Below are positions 25,001-31,414 of a DNA stretch of 64,000 nucleotides, piece after piece. The DNA is from Ixodes scapularis. Its lineage: Eukaryota; Arthropoda; Arachnida; Ixodida; Ixodidae. The notes under the pieces were generated by a model that was not told the origin of the DNA, searched no databases, and saw only the letters and a list, made by a program, of their open reading frames with translations. The number at the start of each line of letters is the position of its first letter. The stretch's first letter is position 1. The DNA lies in assembly GCF_016920785.2 (NCBI RefSeq), contig NW_024609953.1:434001-498000 (forward strand), read 5' to 3'. The position numbers and the translations under genes are program-made.

Positions 25001-26068
25001 CCCGCGGTGCCGCGTCTAGTGAAGGGGATTATGTGATGATGTAATATACAAGATGAAAGTGCTGATGATTAGGATATGTGTGTTAGGCCTAACACCATTC
25101 TTCGCGGTTGTGGTCTTTGCGGTGCTGCCATTGGCTGCTTACTTCTAGCAGGCCGGTCTCGAGCACCTGGAGTGGGCTCCTCGCGCGTCCGACTTGCATA
25201 GTATCCGGCCGAATTACCGGCGACACAGGGAATTTATCACCCCCGCGGGCGGGCTCCAGGGGTTGGCGCCAGTGTGGGCCGAGCGGCGGTTTTTACGAAA
25301 ACGGGCCTTGGAGTCCTTCAGCTTGCGGTCCAGCTTGTAACTGAGCACCATGCCCATCGAAGACATGGTCTGCGCCATTGGTCCGGCTGGCTTTCGGACG
25401 ATCAAAAAGAAAAGATGTTCCCCAAAAAAATTTACAGCGTGTTTTTCATTGCATAACCTAACCTACACATTACCGAACGCTCAGTCCCTGCCCATTCTTA
25501 GTGTTAGCAGTTCAGACCAGATGCCAGAGCTTTAGAACTGTTTTCTTATTAAAACGTTATAAGCAATTTTCGGAAATTTCCAACAAGAAAATGGTTGCTG
25601 ACGAAGCTTATGAATTCATGAGGATGAATGCCATCAACTACGCAGAGAACAGACCCCATTTTCTTGTTAAAAGTATAAAAAAATCAGGTTCTATCTTTTG
25701 AATAAGAAAATAAGATAACGGTTAAGTTTTTGAATTCTGGCATCTGGTCCGAACTGCTAGCGGTACATTTGGGAGAGACTGAGCATTTGGCAATGCAGTT
25801 TATTTTTGGGGAGCATAAGAAACGCTGTCAATTTTTTGGCGGAACATGCTGTACATCCAAAGAAACAGATGGTTTCCAACTTGTGTTTGCCATAGCGGTG
25901 GCATGTTAAGTAAGCATTTTAAACTGGAAAATGTTGAGTGTCGACGGAGTAGCCTCTATGATTCTTTCTTTCTCTCCGCAGGTGATGGAAGAAATTGAAG
26001 CATGTCGTCAGGCAGCAATAACTGGCTGCGCCCAAGTACTTGACATCCTGGAGAAGCGCATCTCTTGA
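854..26068 (+). CDS. FTCD: Formimidoyltransferase-cyclodeaminase, 3' part of gene (7 exons)
   Basis: FTCD is a bifunctional folate enzyme of histidine breakdown. It moves the formimino group of formiminoglutamate to tetrahydrofolate, then releases ammonia to give 5,10-methenyl-THF. Seven exons (854-1003, 4612-4800, 8193-8354, 15314-15357, 16233-16371, 22833-22928, 25982-26068) splice in frame into 288 codons plus TGA. The product reads through the [10 protein letters not shown] segment at the end of the transferase domain, the cyclodeaminase glycine-rich motif [11 protein letters not shown], the VDADTGAF motif and the GVFGAYWNV segment, in the known family order. Vertebrate FTCD is about 540 residues, so roughly the N-terminal half lies upstream of the window. 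Every intron has AG at its 3' end; one has a GC donor. Family identity is recalled from protein similarity, and exon ends are inferred from splice signals and alignment length. Confidence 0.93.
1004..1987. other. FTCD intron sequence without recognised features
   Basis: This is AT-rich sequence with several A-runs. No gene, repeat termini or RNA gene is recognised. Confidence 0.5.
1988..2481. mobile_element. piggyBac-like MITE (AGGGATGGTGAACC family), copy 1
   Basis: The termini are AGGGATGGTGAACCGAAAT at the left and the inverse of AGGGATGCTGAACCGAAAT at the right. The flanks are TTAA (1984-1987) and TTAG (2482-2485), which fits a TTAA target duplication with one mutation. No transposase is encoded. 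It carries an (ATT)n tract near 2376. A longer copy in opposite orientation lies at 38782-40888. Confidence 0.7.
2819..2897 (+). repeat. tRNA-derived SINE head or tRNA pseudogene
   Basis: TTAGCTCAGTCGG (2831 onward) matches the Pol III A box, and AGATCAAATCC (2876-2886) is a B-box-like sequence at tRNA spacing. The ends CCTAG and CTAGG are complementary. The T-arm is imperfect, so this reads as a SINE head or pseudogene. The following 300 bp may be the SINE body. Confidence 0.5.
3184..4225. mobile_element. Foldback element with about 245-bp arms
   Basis: The left arm (3184-3429) and right arm (about 3974-4225) are imperfect inverse complements: GTCACCAGGCTCAAT pairs with ATTGAGCCTGGTGAC, and TTGATAGATGGC pairs with GCCATCTATCAA. 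The interior holds a separate CCAAT-bearing MITE (3554-3871). A diverged single copy of the arm appears around 2520-2760. Confidence 0.7.
3554..3871. mobile_element. MITE with TIR AATGCGAAAGCAT, copy 1 (nested)
   Basis: AATGCGAAAGCAT at 3590 and ATGCTTTCGCATT near 3859 are inverse complements. The interior carries ggccaatagg and ccagccaatgg, and is shared in reverse orientation with 50225-50680. It is nested in the loop of the 3184-4225 foldback. Confidence 0.6.
4612..4800 (+). CDS. FTCD: FTCD exon B (linker and start of cyclodeaminase)
   Basis: This 63-codon exon follows a pyrimidine-rich acceptor ending tgccag and stops at a gtgagc donor at 4801. It begins AINRLGLNS and contains ERIIEYML, then the cyclodeaminase entry motif [19 protein letters not shown]. 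The glycine-rich PGGGSVAA segment is a hallmark of the cyclodeaminase/cyclohydrolase family. Both ends are phase 0. Exon A to exon B spans a 3.6-kb intron filled with a TTAA element, a tRNA-like SINE head and a foldback. Confidence 0.93.
5525..5644. repeat. Imperfect hairpin, about 55-bp arms
   Basis: AGTAAAAGCGATAGCT at 5525 is answered by AGCTATCGCTTTTACT ending at 5644, with more pairing inwards (gtgtcgtcgcat against gggacgacac). It is a small foldback MITE in an FTCD intron. Confidence 0.6.
6573..6616. repeat. Perfect 21-bp inverted repeat with 2-nt spacer
   Basis: ATCTTGCTTTGCTACAGTGC plus one A is followed by GA and then the exact inverse complement. No mismatch is seen. It lies in the FTCD intron between exons B and C. 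Confidence 0.9.
6970..7680. mobile_element. Foldback element with about 310-bp arms
   Basis: The left arm (about 6977-7285) and right arm (about 7355-7673) pair as inverted repeats. Shared segments include ACTTGCAGCTGAATTTTAC against a diverged inverse, GCACATGTG, CCGATAAAAGCC and GGAGCACTGAT. The central loop is about 70 bp. The arms resemble paired, oppositely oriented copies of one retroelement end; a Penelope terminal repeat is a guess. Confidence 0.65.
8193..8354 (+). CDS. FTCD: FTCD exon C (cyclodeaminase core)
   Basis: This 54-codon exon begins [18 protein letters not shown] after gtgtcgcag and ends NDYM before gtgcgt at 8355. It contains MRRLIPIM and the acidic [12 protein letters not shown] segment, conserved in cyclodeaminases. 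Phase is 0 at both ends. The open frame continues past the donor for only 15 codons of non-family sequence, which supports the chosen exon end. Confidence 0.93.
8600..8681 (+). repeat. 41-bp tandem duplication
   Basis: Two head-to-tail copies start AACTGTACCCCTGTGGGA and end CATTTGTACCC. They differ at one base. Confidence 0.9.
8943..9111. mobile_element. 169-bp MITE with about 45-bp TIRs
   Basis: ACTCCGTTCACCCTTAAGCT at the left end and its inverse at the right (9066-9111) continue for about 45 bp with three mismatches. A possible TA target site is present but ambiguous. Its right TIR overlaps the end of the minus-strand Mutator-like ORF and supplies that ORF's stop codon. Confidence 0.8.
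9095..11170 (-). CDS. Mutator-like (MULE) transposase-domain protein, intact ORF
   Basis: An uninterrupted 691-codon frame lies antisense to FTCD. It resembles the Mutator-like transposase proteins expanded in some invertebrates. The N-terminal 150 residues are basic and low-complexity. A zinc-ribbon-like pair follows (CGSC at about 178-181, CSTC at 206-209). The catalytic-type region has IFDGSW (Asp about 314), VLSDGDS (Asp about 409) and [10 protein letters not shown] (about 434-442). The first Met is at 11170; a second Met opening [11 protein letters not shown] (codon 34, 11071) may be the true start. The last five codons and the TAA lie in the right TIR of the adjacent MITE, so the original C-terminus has been replaced. 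It could be a recent transposon copy or a domesticated gene; terminal repeats of its own were not found. Confidence 0.8.
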   Translation of the reverse strand: MHVVSKSFTFARSRRTSLVSRYEVAGVLFRAIEMPGDSRLKESTRRTFGRKTRRAWNKRKTSPASAPLRSAPLPNALDLPGPSASLPVDDAAASSSGPDGSSFAGTTRVDSTYYSTAEQAQRAERSEQSKRVLSEKSATQRKFDLLEVNGSCQTSDAGTQFVIVDMKVLNDLFAHARCGSCGVGSLTLSKAADKEYGLAVKLVLVCSTCDFQKKQFSSPRVAGTAKITPFEVNMRAMKGIQSIGKGVTALADFCASMNISHRGLHHKTYQGHLKTLVRACENAATDSEAASVAVIKGLYTGFMNPIGNIDVIFDGSWMTRGRSSHIGVGCIVELYSGLVIDHVVYSNFCLGCALGPEPEDDGYSDWCATHDCQRNIDCNAGRMEVEAALTMFQRSLTKHGLRYTTVLSDGDSRTFHALSEAKVYGFIKIEKKDCVNHVHKRMGAALRNVVEKKKAQGESLGGRGKLTQEKIKKITNYYGYALRSNSHDVPGMKRAVEATLLHMTSTDGAPDHSKCPEGAESWCKYNRALANSEPPPPHKNPLPDCVRAALEPVFERLSSEDLLARCSEGKTQNASDSLHSVIWTQTSKNANASLDSVKRAAAEAVAVYNQGRRATNESIAAGLGYATGDCLVRRSIEKDSLRLRKANAVHQSSSSVKERFSKRHQAGATISRMITVKEISAPKVHTNSVHP
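10750..11530 (-). promoter_or_regulatory. CpG-rich promoter-like region of the MULE ORF
   Basis: CpG density rises sharply over the ORF's 5' end and the 350 bp beyond it. It contains gggccaatgagc (CCAAT, 11350) and AAGATGGCCGC (11471), which resembles a YY1 site. No TATA box is seen in the minus direction. The promoter call is inferred from composition. Confidence 0.4.
11891..12217. mobile_element. 327-bp hAT MITE with perfect 8-bp TSD
   Basis: CAGTGGTTCTCAA at the left and the inverse of CAGTGATTCTCAA at the right are classic hAT termini. The 8-bp flanks are identical: gtgtatag at 11883-11890 and 12218-12225. No coding sequence is present. Confidence 0.93.
12226..13591. other. FTCD intron sequence without recognised features
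   Basis: Nothing recognisable was found on either strand; the short ORFs have no family resemblance. Confidence 0.45.
13600..14632. mobile_element. hAT-type element with AAGTACTT subterminal repeats
   Basis: The termini CAGTGTTGGTAAGTACTTTA and the inverse of CAGTGCTGGGTAAAGTACAT bound 1.03 kb. The flanking 8-mers acttgacc and aattggcc match at 6 of 8 positions. Both ends carry many AAGTACTTT/GTACTT units, including AGTACATTGTACT palindromes. No transposase is recognised. Confidence 0.75.
15018..15110 (-). repeat. tRNA-related SINE-like segment
   Basis: On the minus strand AGGTTCAAGCC (15030-15040) matches a B box, GCAGCTCGGTAGCC is D-arm-like, and the 3' end GGGCGAC resembles an acceptor arm. 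No intact cloverleaf forms, and the next bases on this strand are (ttc)-rich, as in a SINE tail. Confidence 0.4.
15314..15357 (+). CDS. FTCD: FTCD exon D (44-bp microexon-like)
   Basis: This short exon of 44 bp lies between cctcgcag and the strong donor gtgagt at 15358. It encodes [14 protein letters not shown] plus two bases of the next codon (phase 2). Joined to exon E it gives [17 protein letters not shown]. That matches the length of the corresponding family stretch (LPKNTPEEK... in mammals) with no gap, and this alignment decided the donor over an alternative gt two bases upstream. It is too short to be seen by ORF length alone. Confidence 0.85.
16007..16130. repeat. Small foldback MITE (AGGCCCGCTTC ends)
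   Basis: AGGCCCGCTTCGCATGGGGC at the left and the inverse of AGGCCCGCTTCAGACAGGGC at the right bound a 124-bp hairpin with an imperfect stem. It lies in the intron before exon E. Confidence 0.7.
16233..16371 (+). CDS. FTCD: FTCD exon E, followed by a GC donor
   Basis: This 139-bp exon follows a gaactgcag acceptor and encodes [19 protein letters not shown], then [18 protein letters not shown] and NIGARADLQ. Together with exon D it adds 61 codons. The only donor consistent with the conserved DLQ/V junction is gcgagt at 16372, so the following 6.5-kb intron is called GC-AG. The exon itself carries no frameshift. Confidence 0.88.
16567..17226 (-). mobile_element. piggyBac-like element with N-terminal transposase fragment
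   Basis: TTAA flanks the element on both sides (16563-16566 and 17227-17230). The ends CCCATTCACTACC and the inverse of CCTATTTGCTACC form short TIRs. On the minus strand a frame reads [20 protein letters not shown] followed by an acidic serine-rich run, like the N-terminus of piggyBac-derived proteins. The DDD catalytic domain is absent. Confidence 0.75.
17494..17513. repeat. (TA)n microsatellite
   Basis: About ten TA dinucleotides occur in an AT-rich intron stretch. Confidence 0.9.
17745..17809. repeat. Hairpin of about 25-bp arms
   Basis: GGGCAAGCTGGGGCCCGCAC at the left is answered by GTGCGGGCCAGCTTGGCCC at the right with few mismatches. Confidence 0.75.
19579..20471. mobile_element. 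hAT-type element with ATTTGAAATAC subterminal repeats
   Basis: CAGGGATGGGCAGTATCTCA at the left and the inverse of CAGTAATGGGCAAAATACAT at the right are hAT-like. The 8-bp flanks gcagtgtg (19571-19578) and gcagcgtg (20472-20479) match at 7 of 8. Both ends are dense in TATTTGAAATAC/TATTTAAATAC units. No transposase is found. Confidence 0.85.
20498..20635 (+). pseudogene. Tigger transposase N-terminus (CENP-B-type HTH)
   Basis: The frame reads [20 protein letters not shown] followed by [12 protein letters not shown]. This matches the CENP-B N-terminal helix-turn-helix found in pogo/Tigger transposases. The family-like sequence stops abruptly after STL, where the large DDE domain should begin downstream. 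Confidence 0.8.
20660..21027 (+). pseudogene. Tigger transposase acidic C-terminal tail
   Basis: A different frame from the HTH reads [10 protein letters not shown], an in-frame TAG, then [14 protein letters not shown] and [17 protein letters not shown]. This looks like the acidic tail of Tigger-type transposases. The DDE core between head and tail is deleted. Confidence 0.65.
22833..22928 (+). CDS. FTCD: FTCD exon F
   Basis: This 32-codon exon runs from the acceptor tgtgttcag to the donor gtgagt at 22929. It encodes [20 protein letters not shown] followed by [12 protein letters not shown], matching the family's GVFGAYFNV region. Phase is 0 at both ends. A piggyBac-like TTAA insertion begins only 19 bp after the exon end. 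Confidence 0.92.
22948..23523 (-). mobile_element. piggyBac-like TTAA element (CCCTTTGACGGTC ends)
   Basis: TTAA flanks both ends (22944-22947 and 23524-23527). The ends CCCTTTGACGGTCGAT and the inverse of CCTTTTGACGGTCAAT match. On the minus strand near the right end a short acidic/serine frame (GSSDSDF...LEDESSSSD) resembles a transposase N-terminus. It sits just downstream of FTCD exon F. Confidence 0.8.
23569..23710. repeat. Foldback hairpin, 142 bp
   Basis: TATCTCAATCGCAGTTAGCG at the left is answered by TAACTGCGATTGAGATA at the right. Inner parts pair less well. Confidence 0.75.
24917..25460 (-). mobile_element. 3' end of a LINE with (ATT)n tail
   Basis: On the minus strand a GC-rich stretch ends CTGAGCAAATAAAG, directly followed by (ATT)n (24917-24941). 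A microsatellite tail directly after AATAAA is typical of truncated LINE 3' ends. No RT motif is left, so the clade is unknown and the upstream limit is approximate. Confidence 0.45.
25982..26068 (+). CDS. FTCD: FTCD terminal exon with stop codon
   Basis: The last coding exon follows a pyrimidine-rich tract ending ctctccgcag. It encodes [20 protein letters not shown] then DILEKRIS and a TGA. The C-terminal helix matches the end of animal FTCD. The 3' UTR starts at 26069 and soon runs into repeat sequence. Confidence 0.92.
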   Translation: MMEEIEACRQAAITGCAQVLDILEKRIS

Positions 26069-26107
26069 GCTCACACTCAAAGTACCTCGTGAATGGATTG
26101 TCTAGAA

Positions 26108-26229
26108 CAGTGGTCCTCAAACTCCAACGCGTCGGGGAAGTCTTGTGTTTCAACGAAAGCGATGGGGGACTCCCTTTACGGTGAGGTATTGGGTGATTAC
26201 GGTGATGAGAGGATAAATTAACAGGACTA
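26108..26229. mobile_element. Left end of a hAT element (CAGTGGTCCTCAAACT)
   Basis: The terminus closely resembles CAGTGGTTCTCAA at 11891. The right end was not found; the sequence is interrupted by the 26230-26485 element. It lies in the FTCD 3' UTR. Confidence 0.45.
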
Positions 26230-26485
26230 CCGTATTTACTATATTATAGGTCGACCCTTATGCTAAGATCCCTTGGGAAGTAATAAGAAAATGTTTGAGT
26301 GTGAGTCTACCCTTATTTTTAAATTGTCCGACCTTCCAGAACGATGAAACATGAGCAAGCCATGGCGCTTGCGCTGCAAGCTTCACTGCTTTGTGTTGAC
26401 ATCCTTTGGTTACAATCGTAAGCCGATCTCCAATGTCGAGGAACAGTGCCGAACAAAACGTTGACCTGTATTCAAATAAATACGG
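26230..26485. mobile_element. 256-bp pogo/Tc1-like MITE in the FTCD 3' UTR
   Basis: TA flanks both sides (26228-26229, 26486-26487). CCGTATTTACTATATTATAG at the left and the inverse of CCGTATTTATTTGAATACAG at the right form the TIRs. The right TIR contains AATAAA in the FTCD sense orientation. Confidence 0.8.
26475..26480 (+). promoter_or_regulatory. Candidate FTCD poly(A) signal inside a MITE
   Basis: AATAAA occurs 407 bp after the FTCD stop, inside the right terminal repeat of the 26230-26485 element. If it is used, the transposon supplies the polyadenylation signal of the host gene. Confidence 0.35.
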
Positions 26486-27265
26486 TAATTGCTAGAGTGA
26501 GCTAGACTTGTTTTATCGTTTTATATGAGGGAAACATCACAAAAAAGGGTCAGGTGTCATCTAGTATGACAAAAAAAAAAGATTTATTCCTTATTTTCAT
26601 TGAGGAGCATGAGAGCCATTGGACTAGACGAACCACGCACGCATGTCCGACACTGCAGTAGGTTTGCACCAAGTCTTGTACTTTGGTCAAGGGGCCAACG
26701 GACCCAGCCAACTGATCCAAGGATGAATCGATAAGGTAATAGTAAGAGGTCGTTCTCCAACAGAAATCGACGTTACCTGCGAGCATGAAATGCACCTCGT
26801 TTCAGCCATTTCCAAGTGGAGAGGTCTCGCTCCTACACTGTGCAACACCGTTAGCATGAATGAGCGAGCACCTTTTTTTTCCCCTGTTTTCCTCTTAAAA
26901 TACTATGCCTGGAATCAAAATCTACTACCTAGTGTGGCATCTAGTCCACATTGATGGAAGGAACTCTACTGTAAATTTTAGAGTGCATCAGTATTCTGCC
27001 CGAGTAAAACTTAAAAAAACAGTGCCGATGTGTTTGCACTAGCAGTGTCGCACAGTGTACTAATCTTCCCACTGTTGTTACTCTATATCGCCCCGTGAGA
27101 ATTGCTCAACTAACATTGGGCATGGAAGGGTCTTGTAGTGGAGCCGTGTAGTCATACTATCATAATGTCATCCTACAGCGAACTCTGATGCCCCTTGTCT
27201 GTCCATCAACTAAGTTGTGAGAAATCGTGTTGTTTGGCACCTGATACGTCTTTTTGTAATTTTAT

Positions 27266-27271
27266 AATAAA
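27266..27271 (+). promoter_or_regulatory. Alternative FTCD poly(A) signal
   Basis: AATAAA is followed by a T/G-rich stretch (ttctttggtcgtttgtttc) typical of downstream elements. It lies 1.2 kb after the FTCD stop. The choice between this site and 26475 cannot be made from sequence alone. Confidence 0.4.
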
Positions 27272-29341
27272 GATGGTTCTAACTTCTTTGGTCGTTTGTT
27301 TCCTCTGCCCTTCCTCCGGCATCCCCTGGGGATTAGGATGAACTTGCCAACATTCTTCCTGTCAATCATGTGTTCCATTGCCAGAGATACCTGCAGGAGG
27401 AATAGCCACCCACTGTGCAAAAAAGGAGAACCCTTCTCTTTGACATTCGTCGCCGTGCCTGCACGGCGGTGAATACACATTTGAAAGGTCTTATCAGAAC
27501 GCTAAACCGCTAGTGGTGTTACTTGTTATGTATTTGGTGAACTATTAACGTTATATATCCGCACGGTGCCTCGATCCCTTTGCTGAGGCTATTCATAGTT
27601 TTGAAATTGGACGCTTTACGCACGTGATCCCAGACTTGAATTGAGAGCGAGAGCTTAGCATCCGATGGAGAAGCTCTGGAAAGTACTACCTCCGGTTTGG
27701 AATCCAAAACCTTGTCGGTCCTGGGCAGAGATGTGGTATTTTCTAACCGGTGGTTACTAAGGTATTCAGTAAACAGGATGTTAATTTTTAGTAAATCCAA
27801 AATGAAAAAAAAAAAAAGCATTAGCTAGGCTTTTTGTTTTTTTTCTTTTTTGTTTGTTTTGGGCGTTATGGCGTTATGTTGGTGGCCATGGCAATCACTG
27901 GAAAAGAGGCAATATATATTGAATCTTTAGTTGGCTAATTAACTAAATTGTAGGGATTAACTTTTTTTTTTCAATTTAGATATTTGGGTGCGCAGTGATG
28001 GGACTGCTGCGTCAAACTGCAGCAAAGGGCTTACCCTAGCTCATGCTCTATTTCACCACACTATGAGGGATTCACGCATACAGTGCGCGGAAAGTTCATT
28101 TAACAAATTTGGAAACGAAAATTTCAAGCGTCGCCGCACTGCCAGATTGTTCCGGTAAACTTGCTCGAATTAATAATGTGATTTGATCTTCACATTCAAC
28201 ATGAATGAGCACTCGGGAAGTTTTGTGATATTTCTAATTTTACGTGGTCTTCCCGCGCTTGTTTAATCGGCTCCGTACGCTACTCGCCCTGCACTGCATT
28301 GCAGAGGGGCTACACCCGCAAGAAAAGACATGCGATCCTGCGTATGTCGCTTCGCCGCAGCACAGCTAAGGGTAAAGCACTTTAGGGTGAAAATGGGTCA
28401 TCACAATGTGTCAAAACACACACACTCACACAATGGTGGATGTTGATGCGACGACATTTACCTTGCAGTAACGCTTGAAAAATAGGTTCATGAATCACAT
28501 TGATTAAGTGTACCTGGGTCGTTCCGTATGTTTAATTTGTATGGTTAGCTTTAATTAACACTTCTATGTTTAACTGTTCGTGGATGAAGTCGGCGAAGTT
28601 TAGAACTAAATTAACTTTAACTCGGAGGCGAATGTTTGGGAATAACATTAGTACGTTCAGCTAGATTTTGGAAGACATTAATTGTCCACGTGCTGACTTT
28701 ATTTCCATCATTTATCCCTACACGTAAGACGCCATTGATGTGCACATTTAAATTACTATTGGAATTTTAATATGCTTCGTAATGGACGCAAGGAAGTGGT
28801 TACACAAGAGTTGGAAGGTAAATAAGCACAATCTCTAAGTTTAACAGACCAGTACATGAATTTTAACGTAGTATTTGCACCAGAATGAATGAGAACGAAG
28901 AGCACGCCGGTACTCCAGGAAATGATGTTTTTTACCGCTCGTAAAAGGTGCTCTAACATCACCCAACTCGACCGCAACACTAATAATATAGTTGGATATT
29001 TGACGCTTGTCTTCGTTATAGTCTAGCCGTGACGTGAACTTTTTATTAAACAAAAATTGTAGCGGGCGCTACTCGGCGAGAAATGTCACCCTTGTACGCG
29101 GCTTCGAAACCGAAACTAACAGCGAAGCGCGCCCGTGATGCGGGCTAGGCACACACAACAGCAAGATTGAGGTCGGACGCCTTTTTTTGCACGCCGGTTC
29201 GGGGCAGTCACGTGATAACAAAGATCACGTGACCACCTGCGTAGACATCTTTATTTTTTGTTTATTTTCCACCCCCATGGTGTGCACCCTTCTGTCCGGT
29301 GTTTCTCCGCGTTTGTTTGATTTGTTGTGCTTTGCACGCGG
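27272..29341. other. Intergenic sequence without recognised genes
   Basis: No conserved ORF or RNA gene was found. Two minus-strand frames (28756-29053) contain VLIHSGANTT, faintly like the VIHAGTND of LINE-type esterase domains, but not enough to call. Confidence 0.4.
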
Positions 29342-29446
29342 GGCCCGTTCACACTCTTGCGACCGATCCGGTCCTAAGAAGTTGCAAAAGGCTTAAAAAC
29401 CGGTCTGGTCTCTGTCGGTGTGACTCGGTCGCAAGAGTGAACGGAT
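29342..29446. repeat. Small foldback MITE (CCCGTTCACACTCTTGCG ends)
   Basis: GGGCCCGTTCACACTCTTGC at the left is answered by GCAAGAGTGAACGGATG at the right. It has the same general design as the elements at 16007 and 31212. Confidence 0.7.
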
Positions 29447-30429
29447 GTGCATGCGTTGTGGTGGAGGCGCGCGATAAGCCCGCGAAGAATCTCAACCGGC
29501 CAAAGCCATCGGTTTCGAGATACGGTTACAACAAAATATGTCAAAGGCAGAAATAAAGCCGCGAGTTGAAGAGGAAATTTGAAGACTTCACTCATTTAGC
29601 GGGGAAATGTCCCATAATTAAATTCAATTTTATTTTCGAACACAGTGTTGGGGGTCCCCGGACGAAAAAAACTGTCGTTGACAGCTTGAGAGTGCCTGGG
29701 GGCCCATACAGACAGCACCGTTTTGTGAAAAAATACAACAAATATGACGCGTAACAACACGAGTTAAGCACGTATGAATGTATATAATTCTATATGGCAC
29801 ATGTCAAGCACTATATAAAAAAAATTATCGGCAGTTGATGGCATTATAAATGACATATAGATAAAATTTTCCCAGATGACTTGCAATGTAGCAAGAATGA
29901 CAAAAAGGCTTGAACACCAAAACTTCGCCATAAACAAGATAGAGACTAATGGTTTATAGTCTATTGTTCACAAAAAAATTCTCGCATTTTTTTTTACTAG
30001 TAATTGTATCAAAGTTTATATTTTGTTCTTGATACTTGTTTAAAATAAAGGAAAGTTGTATCTCAGCGACTGGGAGAAGTATTCAGTGCGCCGGCGTGGC
30101 ACTAACCACCTGTCACAGCTGCGGGTGCGAGAATGCAATAAATAAAATTCATAAATATCTTTTACGCTTATTATACCACAATGTGTGGTTGATTGTAAGC
30201 GTGGCACATTAGCAATATATCGAATCGCTTTCTTTTAAAGAACATGGTTGGTGTGCATGTTTCCTGCTGTGGTCGTGCCCCATACGAGCGTGCAGTAATC
30301 TATGTTTGAGTTGAATAGGGCGTGATAAATTTGAAGTGTTGCGTTGTCTGGAAGGATGTGTTGACATCGTGACAATTGGCTCCTGTCGCCGATGATAAGA
30401 ACTTAGCTAAAGCTTCAGTGTGATCTGTC

Positions 30430-30646
30430 CGTGTCATATTGGCAGTGTAACTCCAAGGATCCTGTGTCGGTTATTTCAATAGGAGTGTCACCGGGTAGTA
30501 AATCGTGTGTTATTTGTGTCTGCTTATGTGTAGTTTTGAATAAAATAGCCTTAGATTTATTTGCATTTATTTTTAGACCGTCCTCGTTGGACCAGTGTCA
30601 CAGTTTCGAAAGTTCCCATTCAGCTTTTAAAATTATTTCATTTGTG
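30430..30646 (-). pseudogene. Non-LTR reverse transcriptase relic, downstream piece
   Basis: On the minus strand the frame reads TNEIILKAEWELSKL, then HWSNEDGLKINANKSKAILF, the segment that follows the YADD box in non-LTR reverse transcriptases. It connects with the 35009-35180 piece if the 30647-35008 insertion is removed. Confidence 0.7.
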
Positions 30647-31003
30647 CACTGTAAAAAATGGACCGTAAAATTTACGGTCAAATACCAGGCAGCTGATGCT
30701 GCCAAACTTGTACAGTAAAAATAACGGTGCACTGTTAATCTAGTTTGCGATAAATTTAAACGGGGACCGTAGAAATCTACGGTAGGCCTTCAAATTTACG
30801 GTAAGAAGATTCACAGCGCGCCGTTATTTTTACGGTGCGATTTAAACGGCGACCGTAGATTTCTACGGTCACCGTTTAAATTTATCGTAAACCAGATTTA
30901 CAGTGCACCGTTATTTTTACTGCACAATTTTGGCAGCATCAGCTGCCTTTTATTTGACCGTAAATTTTACGGTCCATTTTTATGCGACCGTAAAGCCTTG
31001 AAA
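30647..31003. repeat. Subterminal foldback of the 4.36-kb element
   Basis: GGACCGTAAAATTTACGGTC and GGCAGCTGATGCTGCC at the left are matched by GGCAGCATCAGCTGCC and GACCGTAAATTTTACGGTCC at the right. Inner CCGTAGAAATCTACGG palindromes are also present. Confidence 0.8.
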
Positions 31004-31211
31004 ATTATGGTACTGGACCCCACCATTATAGTCATTTGAACAAAGTAAAATATACAACGTAAAAAAAAAGGTCGGCCGAGTATTTTGAAGCTGTTGTGTT
31101 GCACTGTTCAACTGACTTCAATCGCGCATATCTAAAGTGAATAAGCAGTTATGCACAGAAAATTTTTGTCTGCGGCGAGGTCGGCTGCTCTTGCAGCGCC
31201 CAATGCATTAA

Positions 31212-31410
31212 AGCCTGGTTCAGACAGTTGCGTTTGACTGCGTTGCGGTAGCGAGAAACCAGGACATCCCTGCTGCTTATATCGCGTGCCAAGATGATTC
31301 CTTGAACTGGATTCCACGCTTCATACGAAGCACAGATGTGCCGGTGACTCGCTTTCGGTACACGACGCAACGCAGTCAAACGCACTCAAACGCAAGTGTC
31401 TGAACCGGCC
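31212..31410. mobile_element. 199-bp TTAA MITE (GGTTCAGACA ends)
   Basis: TTAA occurs at 31208-31211 and 31411-31414. AGCCTGGTTCAGACAGTTGC at the left and the inverse of GGCCGGTTCAGACACTTGC at the right pair, as do TTTGACTGCGTTGCG and its inverse further in. It is nested in the 4.36-kb element. Confidence 0.7.
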
Positions 31411-31414
31411 TTAA

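Noticed and set aside
28756..29053. Two minus-strand frames with VLIHSGANTT as a LINE esterase domain
   Set aside because: Only one short motif resembles the esterase signature and the frames have no other family residues.
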